Origin: Fusobacteriota bacterium
GTDB taxonomy: Bacteria; Fusobacteriota; Fusobacteriia; Fusobacteriales; Fusobacteriaceae
DNA length: 5,908 nucleotides
Direction of reading: 5' to 3'
Assembly: GCA_023389595.1 (NCBI GenBank)
Contig: JAEWEF010000011.1
Span: 1-5,908 of the forward strand
Position 1 is the first letter of the stretch. Every line of letters begins with the position of its first letter. A program made the position numbers and the translations under genes. The notes below the pieces were generated by a model, which worked only from the letters and a program-made list of their open reading frames with translations, ran no database searches and had not been told where the DNA came from. This document shows positions 1 to 5,102 of the stretch, in pieces.

Positions 1-132
1 TTTTGTAAAAATTAATGATATATAAAAATTATTAAAAGTATAAATAATTATAATAATTTCAAAAAACAAAATAAAATTTTATTGTTGATTTTTAATGTGT
101 ATATGAACTTTAAAAATATAAAAAAAAATTTA

Positions 133-161
133 TTGACAAAAAAATCTTTTTATAGTATTAT
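133..161 (+). promoter_or_regulatory. Promoter of the tRNA cluster
   Basis: A perfect -35 box TTGACA at 133-138 is followed, after 17 bases, by a -10 box TATTAT at 156-161 (5 of 6 consensus bases). Transcription should start near 168, about 13 bases before the first tRNA. The preceding 130 bases are almost pure A/T with stops in all frames; I see no gene in them. Confidence 0.8.
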
Positions 162-180
162 AACAAATGTCATTACAAAT

Positions 181-256
<76 letters not shown>

Positions 257-259
257 GAT

Positions 260-334
260 GCCCCGTTCGTTCAGTGGTTAGGACATCAGATTTTCACTCT
301 GGAAACAGGGGTTCAATTCCCCTACGGGGTACCA
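260..334 (+). tRNA. trnE: tRNA-Glu (anticodon UUC)
   Basis: A complete 75-base tRNA with encoded CCA at 332-334, only three bases after tRNA-Thr. The acceptor stem GCCCCGT (260-266) pairs with ACGGGGT (324-330); the first pair is a G-U wobble rather than G-C. The anticodon stem is TCAGA/TCTGG, with loop TTTTCAC and anticodon TTC at 293-295. The T arm is AGGGG/CCCCT around TTCAATT. It decodes GAA and GAG, and GAA is used heavily in the genes downstream. Confidence 0.96.
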
Positions 335-348
335 CTTAATTAAATACT

Positions 349-433
349 GGTGAGGTTCCCGAGTGGCCAAAGGGATCAGACTGTAAATCTGACGGCTCTG
401 CCTTCGAAGGTTCGAATCCTTCCCTCACCACCA
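349..433 (+). tRNA. trnY: tRNA-Tyr (anticodon GUA)
   Basis: A class II tRNA of 85 bases with encoded CCA at 431-433. The acceptor GGTGAGG (349-355) pairs perfectly with CCTCACC (423-429). The anticodon stem TCAGA/TCTGA encloses CTGTAAA with anticodon GTA at 383-385. A long variable arm forms a GGC/GCC stem at 394-402. The T arm GAAGG/CCTTC encloses TTCGAAT. The long variable arm together with the GTA anticodon is diagnostic of bacterial tRNA-Tyr. Confidence 0.97.
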
Positions 434-435
434 TT

Positions 436-490
436 TAAATAATCTCAAACTACTTTTGTCTTAAAGAGTCGTTTGAGATTATTTATTTTT
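436..490 (+). terminator. Rho-independent terminator of the tRNA cluster
   Basis: A perfect 15-base inverted repeat (436-450 against 471-485) starts two bases after the tRNA-Tyr CCA end. The 20-base interior can pair further: ACTTTT at 452-457 with AAGAGT at 464-469, including one G-U pair. A run of five T follows at 486-490. The core AATCTCAAAC/GTTTGAGATT gives stability despite low GC. Confidence 0.88.
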
Positions 491-531
491 AAGAGTAATT
501 TTAAAATAAATTAGCTTATGAAGTTTTTTTT

Positions 532-540
532 TGATAAAAT
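532..540 (+). promoter_or_regulatory. yqeK: Possible extended -10 element upstream of yqeK
   Basis: TGATAAAAT at 532-540 reads as an extended -10 (TGn followed by TAAAAT, 5 of 6 consensus bases). No good -35 box lies upstream (TTAGCT at 511-516 is weak). A start about seven bases on would fall at the edge of the yqeK ribosome binding site, giving a very short leader, so the true promoter may lie elsewhere in 491-540. A promoter is expected here because a strong terminator separates this gene from the tRNAs. Confidence 0.3.
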
Positions 541-555
541 AAATTAGGTGATATT

Positions 556-1128
556 ATGAATTTTGATATTATAGATCTTGTTTACATAGTTTATAATAAA
601 CTACCTAAAAAAAGATTTATTCACACTATAGGAGTTGTCAAAACTGCTGAAAAATTAGCAGAAATATATGGAGCTCCTAAAGATAATATTATAAAGGCAG
701 CATTGTTACACGATATATGTAAATATACTTCTATGAATTACATGAAAAAAATTTGTGAAGAAAAATTTTCAGATGATCTAACATATGAAGATTTAAAAAA
801 CGATGAAATTTTACATGGATTTATGGCTGCTTACTGGGTAGAAAATAAACTAAATATTAAGGATGAAGAAATTTTAAATGCAATAAAATATCATACTATA
901 GGTTCCAAAAAAATGTCTATATCGTCAAAAATAATATACATAGCTGACGGTATAGAACCTGGTAGAAATTATGATACAGTAGACAAATTAAGAAAGTTAG
1001 CTTTTGAAGATATAAATTTAGCTATTTATACAGAAATAGAAGAAAAAGAAAAATATTTAAAATCTTTAGGGAAGAAACTGCATAAAAATACTGTAGCTAT
1101 GCGTGAAGAACTTCTACCTTTAATTTAG
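556..1128 (+). CDS. yqeK: YqeK family HD-domain hydrolase (symmetrical Ap4A hydrolase)
   Basis: A 190-residue HD-superfamily protein, a full length for YqeK (about 185-200 aa). It shows the expected metal-ligand order: R20 and H23 (KRFIH), H52-D53 (ALLHDICK), H87 (LHG), H113 (KYHT) and D131 in the signature IADGIEPGR at 128-137. Family knowledge: YqeK proteins split diadenosine tetraphosphate symmetrically into two ADP and are cytosolic, di-metal enzymes. The ATG start is supported by AGGTG at 546-550. It is the first gene of a tight run; its stop TAG overlaps the ribosome binding site of rnr. In many Bacillota yqeK sits between nadD and rsfS; neither flanks it here. Function by family is firm; the in vivo role is inferred. 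Confidence 0.92.
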   Translation: MNFDIIDLVYIVYNKLPKKRFIHTIGVVKTAEKLAEIYGAPKDNIIKAALLHDICKYTSMNYMKKICEEKFSDDLTYEDLKNDEILHGFMAAYWVENKLNIKDEEILNAIKYHTIGSKKMSISSKIIYIADGIEPGRNYDTVDKLRKLAFEDINLAIYTEIEEKEKYLKSLGKKLHKNTVAMREELLPLI

Positions 1129-1142
1129 GAGGTGTTATTTTG
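1128..1142 (+). promoter_or_regulatory. rnr: Ribosome binding site and TTG start of rnr
   Basis: GGAGGTG at 1128-1134 is a near-perfect anti-16S match, and its first base is the last base of the yqeK stop codon. It lies five bases before TTG at 1140. No ATG sits at a suitable distance, so TTG is the start. The overlap suggests translational coupling to yqeK. Confidence 0.85.
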
Positions 1143-3248
1143 GAAAATAAAAACAGAAAAGAATTACAGTTATTGTTAAACACTCTTGAAAAAAAAGAAA
1201 AACTATCAGTTCCAGAAATAGAATTGTTACTTCATTGGAAGCCTAATGATAAAAAAAATATGGAAATATTAAGAACTTGGGAACAAAGTGGAGATATAAT
1301 AATAACAAAAAAAATGAAAATAAAGGCAGTTGAGGGTCAAAATAGGACAAAAGGAATTTTAAGTATAGTTAAAAATAAATTTGGATTTGTAGATAGAGAA
1401 AATGATGAGAGTATTTTTATACCTAAATCTAAGCTAAATGGTGCTCTTGACGGAGATGAAGTAATAGTAAAGATAGATTTTGAATCAAGTAGCAGTAAAA
1501 GTTTAGAAGGTGAAATTATAAAAATAATAAAAAGAAGAAGTTCTGTCGTAGTTGGAAAGCTTGAAAAGAAAAATAATACTTCTTTTGTAATACCAACAAA
1601 CTCTCTTGGAAGTGATATTTACATACCAAAAAACAAACTAAAGAATGCTAAAAATAATGATCTTGTTGCAGTTGAAATAACTTTCTGGGGAGACGAAAAA
1701 AGGAACCCTGAAGGATATATAAAAGAAATAATAGGAAATGCAGAAGATAGTAATAATATGATAGACGCCTTAATTATAAGAGAGGGAATGTCTAATGATT
1801 TTCCACCAGAAGTTTTAAGTGAGGCAAGAAATATACGCACAGAAATAACAGAAAAGGAAATTTCTGGTAGAATGGACTTAAGAAAACTGAAAAACATAAC
1901 TATAGACGGAGCTGACGCTAAAGATTTAGATGACGCAGTTTACGTCGAAAAATTAGAAAATAATAATTATAGATTGATAGTTTCTATAGCCGATGTATCT
2001 CACTATGTTTTGCCTAATTCAGAACTTGATAAAGAGGCACAGAAAAGAGGGAATTCGGTTTATTTAGTTGACAGAGTTCTACCTATGTTCCCTAAAGAAA
2101 TTTCTAATGGAATATGTTCATTAAATGAAAAAGAGGATAAACTTTGTTTTAGTTGTGAATTAGAAATAGATAAAGACGCTAATGTTATTTCATCTAAAAC
2201 TTACAAGTCAATAATACATTCAGCTCATAGAATGACTTACGATGATGTAAACAAAATATTTAGTAATGATGAGAAATTAAAAATGAAATATTATGATATA
2301 GTTGACATGTTATCTGAAATGCTTGAATTATCAAAAATATTAAGAAAAGAAAAATATGAAAGAGGAAGTATAAATTTTGAACTTAATGAGCTAAAAGTTA
2401 TCTTAGATGAAAAAGGAAAAGTAAAAGAAATAACTAAGAGGAATAGGGGAGAATCTGAAAGAATTATAGAAGATTTTATGATAGCTGCAAATGAGGCTGT
2501 GTCGAGAGAAATAGAAAATGCAAAAGTTACTTCAGTTTACAGAACTCACGAAAAGCCAGATCCTGAAAAAATTTATAAATTAAATGAAACTCTTGGTAAA
2601 TTTGGATATTTTATTGCAGATACTGAAAATATTACACCTAAACAATTTCAATCTATAATAGAAGATGCAATTTCGAAAAACATAAATATGATAGTACACA
2701 AAATGGTTTTAACTTCTCTTAAACAGGCGAGATACACAGTTAACAATATAGGTCATTTTGGTCTTGTGTCAAAATCTTATACACATTTTACATCACCTAT
2801 AAGAAGATATGCAGATTTAAGTGTGCACAGAATTTTACACGAACTACACAACAAAACAATTTTTAAAAAAGTAGATGAATATGAAAATTATTTGCCATCA
2901 GTTTGCAAACACATTTCTGAAACTGAAAGAGTTGCGATGAAAGTTGAAGAGGAAAGTGTTAGAATTAAACTGGTAGATTACATGAAAGATAAAATTGGTA
3001 ACGAGTATGATGCTACTATAGTAGGGTTTAGTAATAAAAAAATATTTTTTGAAACGGAAGAATTTATAGAGTGCAGTTGGAGTGTGGAAAATTCAGAGCA
3101 TTATCTCGAATTTGATGAGAAAGAATATGTTATGAAAGACTTGGATGATAAGACAAAAATTTATTCTCTTGGTGATAAATTAAGAATAAAAATTATAAAT
3201 GTCAGTATGAAATATTTGGAAATAGATGCTATTCCAACTGATAATTAA
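1140..3248 (+). CDS. rnr: Ribonuclease R (3'-5' exoribonuclease)
   Basis: A 702-residue RNase II/R family enzyme that degrades structured RNA processively from the 3' end and works with SmpB-tmRNA on defective messages. The domain order is complete: an N-terminal winged-helix-like segment (about 1-62), cold-shock OB fold 1 (about 68-130; GFVDRENDESIFIP and NGALDGDEV), OB fold 2 (about 135-200), RNB catalytic domain (about 245-575) and a C-terminal S1-like domain (about 618-697). The RNB metal cluster IDGADAKDLDDA holds D256, D262, D264 and D265. HFTSPIRRYADL (549-560) and YRTHEKPD (467-474) are also family signatures. Presence of the helix-turn-helix and S1 ends argues for RNase R over RNase II. 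The S1 part is divergent, and the usual Lys-rich tail is missing. The start is TTG. smpB follows after 15 bases. Confidence 0.96.
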   Translation: MENKNRKELQLLLNTLEKKEKLSVPEIELLLHWKPNDKKNMEILRTWEQSGDIIITKKMKIKAVEGQNRTKGILSIVKNKFGFVDRENDESIFIPKSKLNGALDGDEVIVKIDFESSSSKSLEGEIIKIIKRRSSVVVGKLEKKNNTSFVIPTNSLGSDIYIPKNKLKNAKNNDLVAVEITFWGDEKRNPEGYIKEIIGNAEDSNNMIDALIIREGMSNDFPPEVLSEARNIRTEITEKEISGRMDLRKLKNITIDGADAKDLDDAVYVEKLENNNYRLIVSIADVSHYVLPNSELDKEAQKRGNSVYLVDRVLPMFPKEISNGICSLNEKEDKLCFSCELEIDKDANVISSKTYKSIIHSAHRMTYDDVNKIFSNDEKLKMKYYDIVDMLSEMLELSKILRKEKYERGSINFELNELKVILDEKGKVKEITKRNRGESERIIEDFMIAANEAVSREIENAKVTSVYRTHEKPDPEKIYKLNETLGKFGYFIADTENITPKQFQSIIEDAISKNINMIVHKMVLTSLKQARYTVNNIGHFGLVSKSYTHFTSPIRRYADLSVHRILHELHNKTIFKKVDEYENYLPSVCKHISETERVAMKVEEESVRIKLVDYMKDKIGNEYDATIVGFSNKKIFFETEEFIECSWSVENSEHYLEFDEKEYVMKDLDDKTKIYSLGDKLRIKIINVSMKYLEIDAIPTDN

Positions 3249-3252
3249 AATT

Positions 3253-3266
3253 GGAGGAAAAAATTG
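3253..3266 (+). promoter_or_regulatory. smpB: Ribosome binding site and TTG start of smpB
   Basis: GGAGG at 3253-3257 lies six bases before TTG at 3264. The resulting N terminus reads MILANNKKAYFDYFI, matching where SmpB proteins normally begin, so TTG is accepted as the start. Confidence 0.85.
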
Positions 3267-3710
3267 ATATTAGCCAACAATAAAAAAGCTTATTTTGATT
3301 ATTTTATAGAAGACACATACGAGGCAGGAATAGAATTAAAGGGAAGTGAAGTCAAGTCTTCTAAACTTGGAAAGTTGAGTATAAAAGAATCTTTTGTTAG
3401 AATAATAAGAGATGAAGTTTTTATAATGGGAATGTCTATTGTTCCTTGGGAGCACGGTAGTGTTTACAATCCAGAAGAAAGACGGGTGAGAAAATTACTG
3501 CTTCATAAAAAGGAAATAAAAAAACTACACGAAAAAGTTGCACAAAAAGGATATACAATAGTTCCTTTAGACGTTCACCTTTCTAGAGGTTATGTGAAAG
3601 TTAAAATAGCTTTAGCTAAGGGAAAGAAGAATTACGACAAGAGAGAGGCACTAGCTAAAAAAGATCAAGAAAGAAATACTCAAAAGGAAATGAAAAATTT
3701 TAAATATTAA
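3264..3710 (+). CDS. smpB: SsrA-binding protein SmpB
   Basis: A 148-residue protein of normal SmpB length (about 145-160). It binds the tRNA-like domain of tmRNA and carries it to stalled ribosomes, starting trans-translation. Visible hallmarks are NKKAYFDYFIEDTYEAGI at 6-23, the invariant GSEVKS (27-32), the LLLHKKEI stretch (78-85), and the Lys/Arg-rich C-terminal tail beginning LAKGKKNYDKREAL (117-130). The tail forms a helix in the mRNA channel of stalled ribosomes. It sits between rnr and a thioesterase gene in one probable transcript; rnr-smpB adjacency is common in Bacillota and matches the joint role of the two proteins. The tmRNA gene itself (ssrA) is not in this window. Confidence 0.97.
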   Translation: MILANNKKAYFDYFIEDTYEAGIELKGSEVKSSKLGKLSIKESFVRIIRDEVFIMGMSIVPWEHGSVYNPEERRVRKLLLHKKEIKKLHEKVAQKGYTIVPLDVHLSRGYVKVKIALAKGKKNYDKREALAKKDQERNTQKEMKNFKY

Positions 3711-3712
3711 TA

Positions 3713-3731
3713 GGAAAGAGGTTTTATTTTG
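3713..3731 (+). promoter_or_regulatory. Ribosome binding site and TTG start of the thioesterase gene
   Basis: GGAAAGAGG at 3713-3721 ends seven bases before TTG at 3729. An in-frame ATG two codons later (3735) would have a 13-base spacer, which is too long, so TTG is preferred. The difference is only two residues. Confidence 0.65.
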
Positions 3732-4127
3732 GAAATGACAGAAAACAAACATAAAAATGGAGATCATTTTTCTTCAACTCTAGGATTAGAAATAGTTGAA
3801 TTGACTGATAATAATTGTGAAGTTATTCTACCTGTTCAAGATTATTTTTATAATCCAATAAATAGTATACACGGTGGAGTTTTGTTTACTGTGGCAGATG
3901 TTGTTGCTGGAACTTTATCAGGACATCTTTACGGAAAATCTACTACTCTTAGTTCGAATTTTAATTTTATGGCACCAGGAATGAGTGTTAAATATTTGAT
4001 AGGAAAATCTAAATTGATAAAAAAAGGTAAAACTATTGCAGTAATAGAAGCATTAATATATGACGATAGAGAAAAACTACTAGCCTCAGGAACTTTTACA
4101 TTCTATAATTTAAATATATCAAAATAA
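3729..4127 (+). CDS. PaaI family hotdog-fold thioesterase
   Basis: A 132-residue single-domain hotdog protein, the usual length for PaaI/YdiI-like acyl-CoA thioesterases. The signature NPINSIHGGVLFTVADVVAG (42-61) holds the HGG turn (48-50) and the acidic residue D57 in the central helix, which in this family activates water for thioester hydrolysis. N42 or N45 fits the preceding polar position. Beta strands follow (SSNFNFMAP at 75-83, then alternating hydrophobics to 127). The substrate cannot be read from sequence; phenylacetyl-CoA, hydroxybenzoyl-CoA or stray acyl-CoAs are all possible. It is the last gene of the yqeK-rnr-smpB run, 18 bases after smpB. No convincing terminator follows (4128-4160 has only weak A/T pairing), so read-through into cspA is possible. 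Confidence 0.88.
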   Translation: MEMTENKHKNGDHFSSTLGLEIVELTDNNCEVILPVQDYFYNPINSIHGGVLFTVADVVAGTLSGHLYGKSTTLSSNFNFMAPGMSVKYLIGKSKLIKKGKTIAVIEALIYDDREKLLASGTFTFYNLNISK

Positions 4128-4160
4128 TTTTAAATAATTCATTTTTTAAATAAATTATGC

Positions 4161-4188
4161 TTGACTTTTTAAATTAATGCTTTATAAT
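4161..4188 (+). promoter_or_regulatory. cspA: Promoter of the cold-shock gene
   Basis: The -35 box TTGACT (4161-4166, 5 of 6) and the -10 box TATAAT (4183-4188, perfect) are 16 bases apart. Transcription should start near 4195, giving a leader of about 68 bases before the ATG at 4263. Confidence 0.82.
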
Positions 4189-4194
4189 TGTATT

Positions 4195-4231
4195 AACTGT
4201 TATAATATAGGTTACTTATCTTATAATTGTT
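4195..4231 (+). promoter_or_regulatory. cspA: Predicted 5' stem-loop in the cspA leader
   Basis: Bases 4195-4211 can pair with 4215-4231 around a three-base loop (TTA, 4212-4214). 15 of 17 positions pair, two of them as G-U, with mismatches at 4198/4228 and 4206/4220. The hairpin begins at the predicted transcription start and leaves the ribosome binding site at 4250 unpaired. It could protect the 5' end from decay or respond to temperature. The pairing is mostly A-U, so its stability is uncertain. Confidence 0.5.
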
Positions 4232-4249
4232 GTATTATCATAAAAGTTT

Positions 4250-4265
4250 GGAGGAGTATTTAATG
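4250..4265 (+). promoter_or_regulatory. cspA: Ribosome binding site deciding the cspA start
   Basis: GGAGGAG at 4250-4256 lies six bases before ATG at 4263. The open frame extends 12 codons further upstream to 4227, but that start has no ribosome binding site, overlaps the leader hairpin and would add a tail foreign to cold-shock proteins. Confidence 0.92.
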
Positions 4266-4466
4266 CAAAACGGAAAAGTAAAATGGTTTAGTAATGACAA
4301 AGGATTCGGATTTATTACAGCTGAAGATGGTAAAGATTACTTCGTTCATTTTTCAGGGATAAGTGGAGAAGGTTACAAAACTTTGCAAGAAGGTGCGGAT
4401 GTAACTTTTGAAGTTGGTGAAGGAGAAAAAGGACCTATAGCAGTTAATGTATCTGTTGTAAAATAA
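4263..4466 (+). CDS. cspA: Cold-shock protein, CspA family
   Basis: A 67-residue single OB-fold protein, the canonical length of bacterial Csp proteins. It starts MQNGKVKWFSNDKGFGFI, with W8, RNP1 motif KGFGFI (13-18) and RNP2-type DYFVHF (25-30); standard RNP2 is VFVHF, so Y26 is a mild variant. The C-terminal half (TFEVGEGEKGPIAVNV) is also typical. These proteins bind single-stranded RNA and DNA and melt mRNA structure at low temperature or during growth. The gene has its own promoter, a structured leader and a terminator, so it is probably monocistronic. Several paralogues per genome are usual; whether this copy is cold-induced cannot be read from sequence. Confidence 0.95.
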   Translation: MQNGKVKWFSNDKGFGFITAEDGKDYFVHFSGISGEGYKTLQEGADVTFEVGEGEKGPIAVNVSVVK

Positions 4467-4481
4467 ACTAACATTTTAATT

Positions 4482-4509
4482 AAAAAGGAGTCTAAGACTC
4501 CTTTTTTTT
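4482..4509. terminator. Bidirectional terminator between cspA and the membrane protein gene
   Basis: AAAAAGGAGTC (4482-4492) pairs perfectly with GACTCCTTTTT (4496-4506) around the loop TAA, an 11-base-pair stem with a T run to 4509 on the plus strand. On the minus strand the same stem is followed by five T, so it can also end transcription of the convergent gene, whose stop lies at 4514-4516. Confidence 0.92.
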
Positions 4510-4513
4510 AAAA

Positions 4514-4945
4514 TTATTTATTTTTAAATTTAAAAAAATTATAACCGAATAAAACTCTTGATAGAAATAGGGCGGTACCTAATCCTGAATAAAAAATTGC
4601 AATAAATTTTTCGGGAGCAAGATTAAATTTTCTAATTGATACACCAAGAGCTATCATAAAAAACATTATTAAAAAAGACTTTATATCGAAAAATTTAAAA
4701 AAATATTGATTTTCTTCTTCATAATTTATAATTCTATTTGTATGCTTTTGAACCATTCTGTAAAAAATAAATTGTTGAAAAATAAAAAAAATAATAAAAG
4801 ATAAAACGAAATTAAAAATGTTTAAATATTTAGAGTATAAATTAAAACCTATTATTGCTACATTAAAACCTGCTATTGACCATACAAAAAAAGCAATTAG
4901 CAATAGGTAATATTTTTTGACTTTAATAATAAAACTTCCCTTCAT
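4514..4945 (-). CDS. Four-helix integral membrane protein of unknown function
   Basis: A 143-residue protein that I cannot assign to a named family. Hydrophobic stretches at about 13-34, 42-63, 88-106 and 112-135 predict four membrane helices. Basic clusters at the N terminus (KVKK), in the 64-87 loop (RMVQKHTNRI) and at the C terminus (KFKNK) predict both ends inside the cell. Likely conserved elements are VWSIAGFNV (21-29), KHTNRI (67-72), QYFFKFFDIKSF (80-91) and FIAIFYSGLGTALF (114-127). R130 inside the last helix is unusual. No signal peptide cleavage site, enzyme motif or transporter motif is evident. It has its own consensus promoter, but no ribosome binding site precedes ATG (4943-4945). 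It is convergent with cspA and divergent from the aminotransferase gene. A/T content matches the neighbours, giving no sign of transfer. Confidence 0.8.
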   Translation of the reverse strand: MKGSFIIKVKKYYLLLIAFFVWSIAGFNVAIIGFNLYSKYLNIFNFVLSFIIFFIFQQFIFYRMVQKHTNRIINYEEENQYFFKFFDIKSFLIMFFMIALGVSIRKFNLAPEKFIAIFYSGLGTALFLSRVLFGYNFFKFKNK

Positions 4946-4967
4946 TAAATGTTATTTAGCAGTTTTT

Positions 4968-4996
4968 ATTATAGTACTATCAGTTATTTGTGTCAA
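4968..4996 (-). promoter_or_regulatory. Consensus promoter of the membrane protein gene
   Basis: On the minus strand a perfect TTGACA (4996-4991) and a perfect TATAAT (4973-4968) are separated by exactly 17 bases. The predicted start is about 4961-4963, leaving a leader of only some 16-18 bases before the ATG. Confidence 0.88.
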
Positions 4997-5040
4997 ATCA
5001 ATAAAAATATATTTTTAAAATTATATTTTTAAAAAAATAT

Positions 5041-5068
5041 TTTTCATTTAAAAGAAATATGTTATAAT
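5041..5068 (+). promoter_or_regulatory. Promoter of the aminotransferase gene
   Basis: A perfect -10 box TATAAT (5063-5068) is preceded by TG at 5060-5061, forming an extended -10. A weaker -35, TTTTCA (5041-5046, 4 of 6), lies 16 bases upstream. Upstream A/T tracts (5003-5040) could act as an UP element. The predicted start is near 5075. Confidence 0.75.
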
Positions 5069-5102
5069 ATTGGTACATAGAATTAATTTATAGGAGGATG
5101 AT

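Noticed and set aside
1..130. Coding or regulatory content upstream of the tRNA promoter
   Set aside because: The stretch is almost entirely A/T with frequent stops on both strands. No RBS-start combination, hairpin-plus-T-run or repeat rises above background.
1619..1897. 92-codon minus-strand open frame
   Set aside because: It lies wholly inside rnr, antisense to conserved OB-fold and pre-catalytic regions, with no ribosome binding site or recognisable motif. It is a shadow of the coding strand.
4124..4158. Possible terminator after the thioesterase gene (ATAATTT ... AAATTAT)
   Set aside because: The pairing is seven A/T-only base pairs around a long loop with no following T run, as expected by chance at this base composition.
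4227..4262. Upstream in-frame ATG extending cspA by 12 residues
   Set aside because: There is no ribosome binding site before 4227, the start falls in the leader hairpin, and cold-shock proteins begin at the M(x)NGKVKWF position; ATG 4263 has a strong RBS.
3711..4262. Search for ssrA (tmRNA) next to smpB
   Set aside because: In some Bacillota ssrA follows smpB, but here a thioesterase gene follows after 18 bases. The later gap (4128-4262) is too short and lacks tRNA-like ends, so ssrA must lie elsewhere.
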